Source of the DNA: Stomorhina lunata
Taxonomy: Eukaryota > Arthropoda > Insecta > Diptera > Rhiniidae
Direction of reading: 5' to 3'
DNA: 64,000 bases
Assembly (NCBI GenBank): GCA_933228675.1
Contig: OW121743.1
Location: 65,685,998 to 65,749,997, forward strand
Positions 59,731-64,000 of this stretch are shown piece after piece. The stretch's first letter is position 1, and each line of letters starts with the position of its first letter. The position numbers and the translations under genes were made by a program. A model generated the notes under the pieces. The model searched no databases, had not been told where the DNA came from, and saw nothing but the letters and a program-made list of their open reading frames with translations.

Positions 59731-60509
59731 TATAACCTTCACCACCATAGGTGGAAAGGGTATTATAAGTTTGTGCTGATGTATGTAACATATAGAAATA
59801 TTTGTTTTAGACCCATCTTTTAGTATACCAATAGGCTTAGAATCACTTTCTGAGTCTATTTAGCGATGTCCGTCCGTCCGTCCGTCCGTCTGGCTGGCTG
59901 GCTGGACCCCCATGTAAACCTTGTAATCAAACTACAGGTCGCAATTCTAAAGATAATTTGATGAAATTTGGCACAGATCATTTTTTTGATAGTGGGACCA
60001 TGGCTATTGAAATTCGTCAAAATCCGTTCATTATTTATGATACCTCCCATTGGTCCCACTTCCCGGAATTGATATTTTGACCACAAATATCAATATTTTT
60101 TCATGAAATGTAAAGTCAATACTGCTTATGTAAACTAAAATCACTGGTCCACATTTGACCATAGCTCCCATACAAACTCTTCTATCAAAACACACTAAAT
60201 GAGACAAAAATCACTAAAACGCTCATAAATCTAAAGATAATGAAAATGTTGAGTTTATTTTTTACATACATAATGTTTGTAAAACATGTAATCAATTTGC
60301 CGAATTTCGAGATAATCGAAAAGACCCTAGCTCTCATATAAGTCCAATGGACGGAAATAGCTTAAATATATAAGTTTTGAGAAAATGTTTGTATGATGGC
60401 AAAATTCAGCAAATATTTGTCTTTATAAAAGAACACCTTTTCCCTTAGTGGTGAAGGGTGTCGTATGGTCGGGCTTGACCGACTATAGCAATTTCTTACT
60501 TGTTTTTTG
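59731..60509 (+). mobile_element. Dispersed fly repeat, longest copy (reference for this window)
   Basis: About 780 bp, from TATAACCTTCACCACCATAG to TATAGCAATTTCTTACTTG. Landmarks in order: a GGTGG hairpin at the start, TTTGTGCTGATGTATGTAAC, a CCGTC microsatellite joined to CTGG repeats, CCCCCATGTAAACC, TCCCACTTCCCGGAATTGAT, GCTTATGTAAACTAAAATCA, GTTTGTATGATGGCAAAATT and GTCGGGCTTGACCGACTATAG. Other copies lie at 1742-2925, 34366-34893, 46790-46990 and 47546-47795. No conserved open frame exists. It is probably a non-autonomous transposon or its remnant; class unknown. Confidence 0.85.
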
Positions 60510-63335
60510 TTAAAAATATTTAAAGAAAAAAATTTGCACATTTTTTGATTTAGTAGCTTTTTATTTCTTATTCTTATATGAACGCTATTTTAATACAACA
60601 ATAGAACTTAGTTAGTAAAATATTGTTTTAATTTTTTTAATTTTTTTTTAATTTTTTAAATTAGACGAAAAATCGAAAAGTTAATAAGCTTTTTAGAAAC
60701 CGCCTAGCCCATGTACTACTTACTACCATGATACTACTTGTGTAAGCATTTTTACTAGAAATTCATTATAAAAAGCATTTTTTTCTATATAAAATTGGCT
60801 TCAAAATACTGTATAAAATAAAATAGGTTTTATGGAATAAACTTGAAATGTGGGCAAATCCGAAAAACATTAAACCAAGGAAAAAATTTTAAAACTGTCA
60901 AAATCATGTATTTGTGTTTATGAAAAAATTTACCATATCTTGATCCTTTAGAATATATAATGGATACAATTTTTGATTGCTCCGCTTGTGAATGGCATGT
61001 CTTTATTTACACCCATCTCGAAATTTTATATTTTTTTTAAATAATAGTTTTTTTTAAAGTTCATAAAAATCGCAAAAACATCCATTTAGTTATCAAGTTT
61101 TAGTAACGTCAAGTAAAAAAGGGCTCACAGTGTGTAGCGTCCGTCACAGAAATAAAGGTTTTTTTAATTTGACTAGTGCAATTTTTCTTTTTTCTCCAAT
61201 TGAACTTGGTTCGTAAAGAAAACTTATAGTATGCTTTACATAGCATTTTACAGAGTAATATATATAGGAAAGTGTGTAGCGTCCGTCACAGTAAATATAT
61301 TTTTCAAAATGATATTTTGTATTTAAAAATTTACGAACACATGTGTGTCTTATTCATAAAGCATTAACACTGTCTATATCCCCAGATTAAATTTAAGATA
61401 TTAGGTGTTAAAAACAGGGACCGAAAATAACAATTATTTTTGAATTTTTGATTAAAAAAAGCAACCGAAATGTCGGAGAATTAAACCAAGTATACCATTG
61501 TGATAGTCTTAGACCAAATTTTCATAAAATGCGATGTTTTTTAAAAATCTGATTTTTATTTTTTAGAAAAAAAAATAACAGTTATTTTTTTGATTTTTAT
61601 TTTTTTGAGCAAAAATAACAGTTAATTTTAACTTTTATTTTTTCGAGCAAAAATTAAAGTTATTTTTTAACTTTTATTTTTTTTTATCAAAAATCGAAAC
61701 ATTTGATAAAAACTTATCTAATTTCTTAGAATATAAGTCCTATGCATAAAACTTGTAAAAGCTTGACTTTCCAAAACTGTTTAAAATTGCTCTGCCAATG
61801 TGAGAGCTGGAGGTACTAAAGTACTAAGAAATCTTGCACGTGTTCCTAAATCTTTAAAATTAGTTTTTGTTTGTGTCCTCACCGAGGCCTATAACCCGCA
61901 TTAGTTAGCTTTCCATGTTTTTATAATATATGTAACAAGTCTGTATACGAGAGGGTATTTTAAGAATGAAATCATATTCTGAGTATTAGAGACAAGTCTG
62001 AAGAGTGTAACTTTTTTAGGTCTGGTCACCCTATTAAATTACAGTTTCGCCTTCTTTTCATTAAACCAGTACCATGTCCTGGACTTTTCCACAAAAACAA
62101 TATAAATAAGCTGCAGTATTATTGGCCAATAAAACAACCTCCCAACATAAACGAAAACGTTTTCAAGCTATTTACGGCAAATGCACTTTTTTATCCGTCT
62201 ATACATCTCCCGAGAAGCCCAACCAATATTCTCAAAGCCATAATTTTGAAAAACAGAATTAATGAGGCACTCACGCCCTCGGGTCAAAGCCAAGCAATGC
62301 AATGGAGCCACATAGAAATTATTTTAATAAAGTGCCAGAATATGAGAATAAAAGAAATCTAAGAGAAAAACTGCATTGGAAAAAATGACCCAATTATAAG
62401 ATAAACTAAGAAGATTTATAAGGAGTTTATGGCTAAGAAATTTTCTATAAAGAAATTAAATAAATGACCAGCAATTATTTGAAAGAAATTGGAATTTTAA
62501 AATCTGTTTAATAATATGTTTTAAATATTGAGAAGATTTAAAAAAATTAAATTTTGAAACCGAAAAAAGAAAGAAAGATCTTAGAAGCCGCCATCTAAAT
62601 ATTACAAATACCGCAAAGATTTCCGGTTGAACCTTTAAATAAATACACAAATAAACAGCATGGCGCCAGAATTTCAAATTTTCAAAACTAAAAACGAAAC
62701 GTTTTTGTCTTAGACAAATATTTAATTTCGGGTGTAAAAAGAAATTAGGGCGTGAAAGTGAAAGATTAGTAAAGCAACTAAAATTATATATGAAATTAAT
62801 CTCTACAAATGTTTTGGTCTTATTTAATCTTTTTATATTTTTATTCTTAATGTATAAAAAACCAAAACGTCCTTAACAATTTCATGGTTGAATATTTAAA
62901 CAAATTATAATTACAGACAACTTTTTTGTGATATGTAGTAAAATTCCCGGTTTGTGTTTAAAAACATCTCTTCATGTGTTTTTCAAAATTTAAATGTTTA
63001 ACTATTATAGAGTTTTCAACTCTTAACTGAAAACCGAACCCCAGTCCGTCCGTTTCTAAACGGAAGCTGATAATTTGTTAAATAATTTATACTCATCAAA
63101 ATATTCATTATGTCATCTAACGTAATTTAAACATTTTTATATAATTTTCTCTTTGTCTATAAATTTAATTTTAGTTTAACTTATAATTTTTTCCTCCATT
63201 TATTTTTCATTATAAATTTGTTATATTACACTGGTCAACAAGAGTAATTACTTTTAAGTCTAACTATTTAGATTCGACGTATTTTGGCCCCTTAAGTATA
63301 AAAACAACCAAAATTTAAAATTTAATATATGCGTT
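60510..63335. other. Long gene-free spacer with small repeats
   Basis: No supported gene. The sequence AGTGTGTAGCGTCCGTCACAG (given here as GTGTGTAGCGTCCGTCACAG) occurs at 61129-61149 and 61271-61291. A roughly 50-bp unit with TTTGAGCAAAAATAACAGTT repeats three times at 61560-61690. TGGTCACCCTA at about 62023-62033 looks like a lone hAT-type terminus; no partner end was found. Confidence 0.55.
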
Positions 63336-63339
63336 TTTT

Positions 63340-64000
63340 TAACTTTTTCTATAGAAAATTTTTTTTATCAAAATTTTTTCTATAGAAAATTTTTTTATCA
63401 AAAATTTTTTTAAAAAAATTTGCTATAGAAAATTTTTTTTATCAAAAATTTATCTATAGAAAATTTTTCATCAAAAATTTTTTTATCAAAAATTTTTCTA
63501 TAGAAATTTTTTTTTATTAAAAATTTTTCTGTAGAAAATTTTCTTACAAAATTTTTAAATAGAAAATTTTTTTATCAAAAATTTAAAAAAAAAAATTTGC
63601 TATCAAAAATTTTTCTTCAAAAATTTTTTCATCAAAAATGTTTCTATAGAAAATTTTTTATCAAAAAATGTTTAAAAAAAAAATTTTCTATAGAAAATTT
63701 TTATCAAAAATGTATCTATAGAAAATTTTTCATCAACAATTTTTCTATAGAAATTTTTTTTATCCAAAATGTTTCTATAGAAAATTATTCTATTAAAAAT
63801 TTTTCTATAGCAAATTATTTTATTAAAAATTTTTCTATAGAAAAATTTTTATTTAACAAAAATTTTTCTATAGAAAATTTTTTATCAAAAATTTTTCTAT
63901 AGAATTTTTTTTTATCAAAAATTTTTCTATAGAAAATTTTTTTATCAAAAATGTTTCTATAGAATATTTTTTCTATAGAAAAATTTTTGTAAGAAAATTT
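63340..64000. repeat. A/T satellite (TTTTCTATAGAAAA / TTTATCAAAAATT), runs off the window
   Basis: Units of TTTTTCTATAGAAAATTTTT joined to TTATCAAAAA at about 30-31 bp with many length changes. It is closest to 54166-56310 but has TCAAAAA where that array has TCGAAAAA. It continues past the window's right edge. Confidence 0.95.

Noticed and set aside
62023..62033. TGGTCACCCTA as the end of a hAT element
   Set aside because: No matching TAGGGTGACCA end or 8-bp duplication could be found within the window, so no element is called.
63597..63902. 101-codon frame rich in F, I, K and S
   Set aside because: Low-complexity satellite translation with no stable period or domain.

Overview
The window looks like repeat-dominated, gene-free DNA from a higher fly (Diptera, most likely a calyptrate or blowfly-like species). 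The evidence is the strong A+T richness, the tandem satellites, decayed LINE and Tc1/mariner-class transposases with insect-type signatures (DD41D rosa-like, DD37E), hAT-type and TA-target MITEs, and multi-copy non-coding repeats resembling those common in fly genomes. No intact host protein gene, rRNA or ordinary tRNA gene was found. The species assignment is inference; the repeat and transposon content is read directly from the sequence.

Layout. 0-4.2 kb: a 132-bp tandem repeat, two direct copies of a ~0.6-kb dispersed module, TA microsatellites, a dispersed fly repeat split by a 464-bp hAT-type MITE with an exact 8-bp target duplication, and a tRNA-derived element. 5.9-30.4 kb: the satellite block. 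It holds A/T satellites with TTTTCTATAG-type cores (5.9-8.3 kb), a 31-bp CGATATCG satellite (9.1-12.4 kb, outlier at 14.05-14.5 kb), two 15-bp TCCCATCGACTATAG satellites (16.0-18.5 and 21.1-23.9 kb) with 18-bp AGACGATCGTCT units nearby, and 31-bp GGCGATCGCC satellites in opposite orientations (26.0-27.6 and 28.8-30.35 kb). 31.7-33.5 kb is a degenerate short-repeat tract. 33.6-49.8 kb is a transposon graveyard: a LINE reverse-transcriptase fragment, a DD41D mariner with one frameshift, an AAGATT-rich transposon carrying a decayed four-exon gene, a 2.87-kb inverted pair of elements with tRNA-Ala-like sequences, a LINE C-terminus, a DD37E transposase pseudogene, a Tc1 remnant and two adjoining MITEs. 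50.9-52.8 kb is another 31-bp GGCGATCGCC array. 54.2-59.4 kb and 63.3-64.0 kb are A/T satellites with TTTTCTATAGAAAA and ATCGAAAAA modules.

The most unusual feature is that many unrelated-looking satellites are variations on one plan. Each repeats perfect dyads (TTTTCTATAGAAAA, GGCGATCGCC, TTAACGATATCGTTAA, AGACGATCGTCT, CTATAG/GTCGAC). The spacing is near 15-16 bp per dyad, so the period is 31 bp when two dyads alternate and 15 bp when one does. The middle of a dyad changes from array to array while spacing and the CTATAG element persist. Long open reading frames across these arrays arise because 15 bp is a multiple of three, and they are rejected as genes.

The genes present do not work together as a pathway; all recognisable coding sequence is transposon-derived and broken. 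The inverted arrays and the 2.87-kb palindrome could form long hairpin RNAs, and the mixture of old transposon pieces on both strands is compatible with a small-RNA-producing or heterochromatic region. That remains a hypothesis requiring small-RNA and chromatin data.
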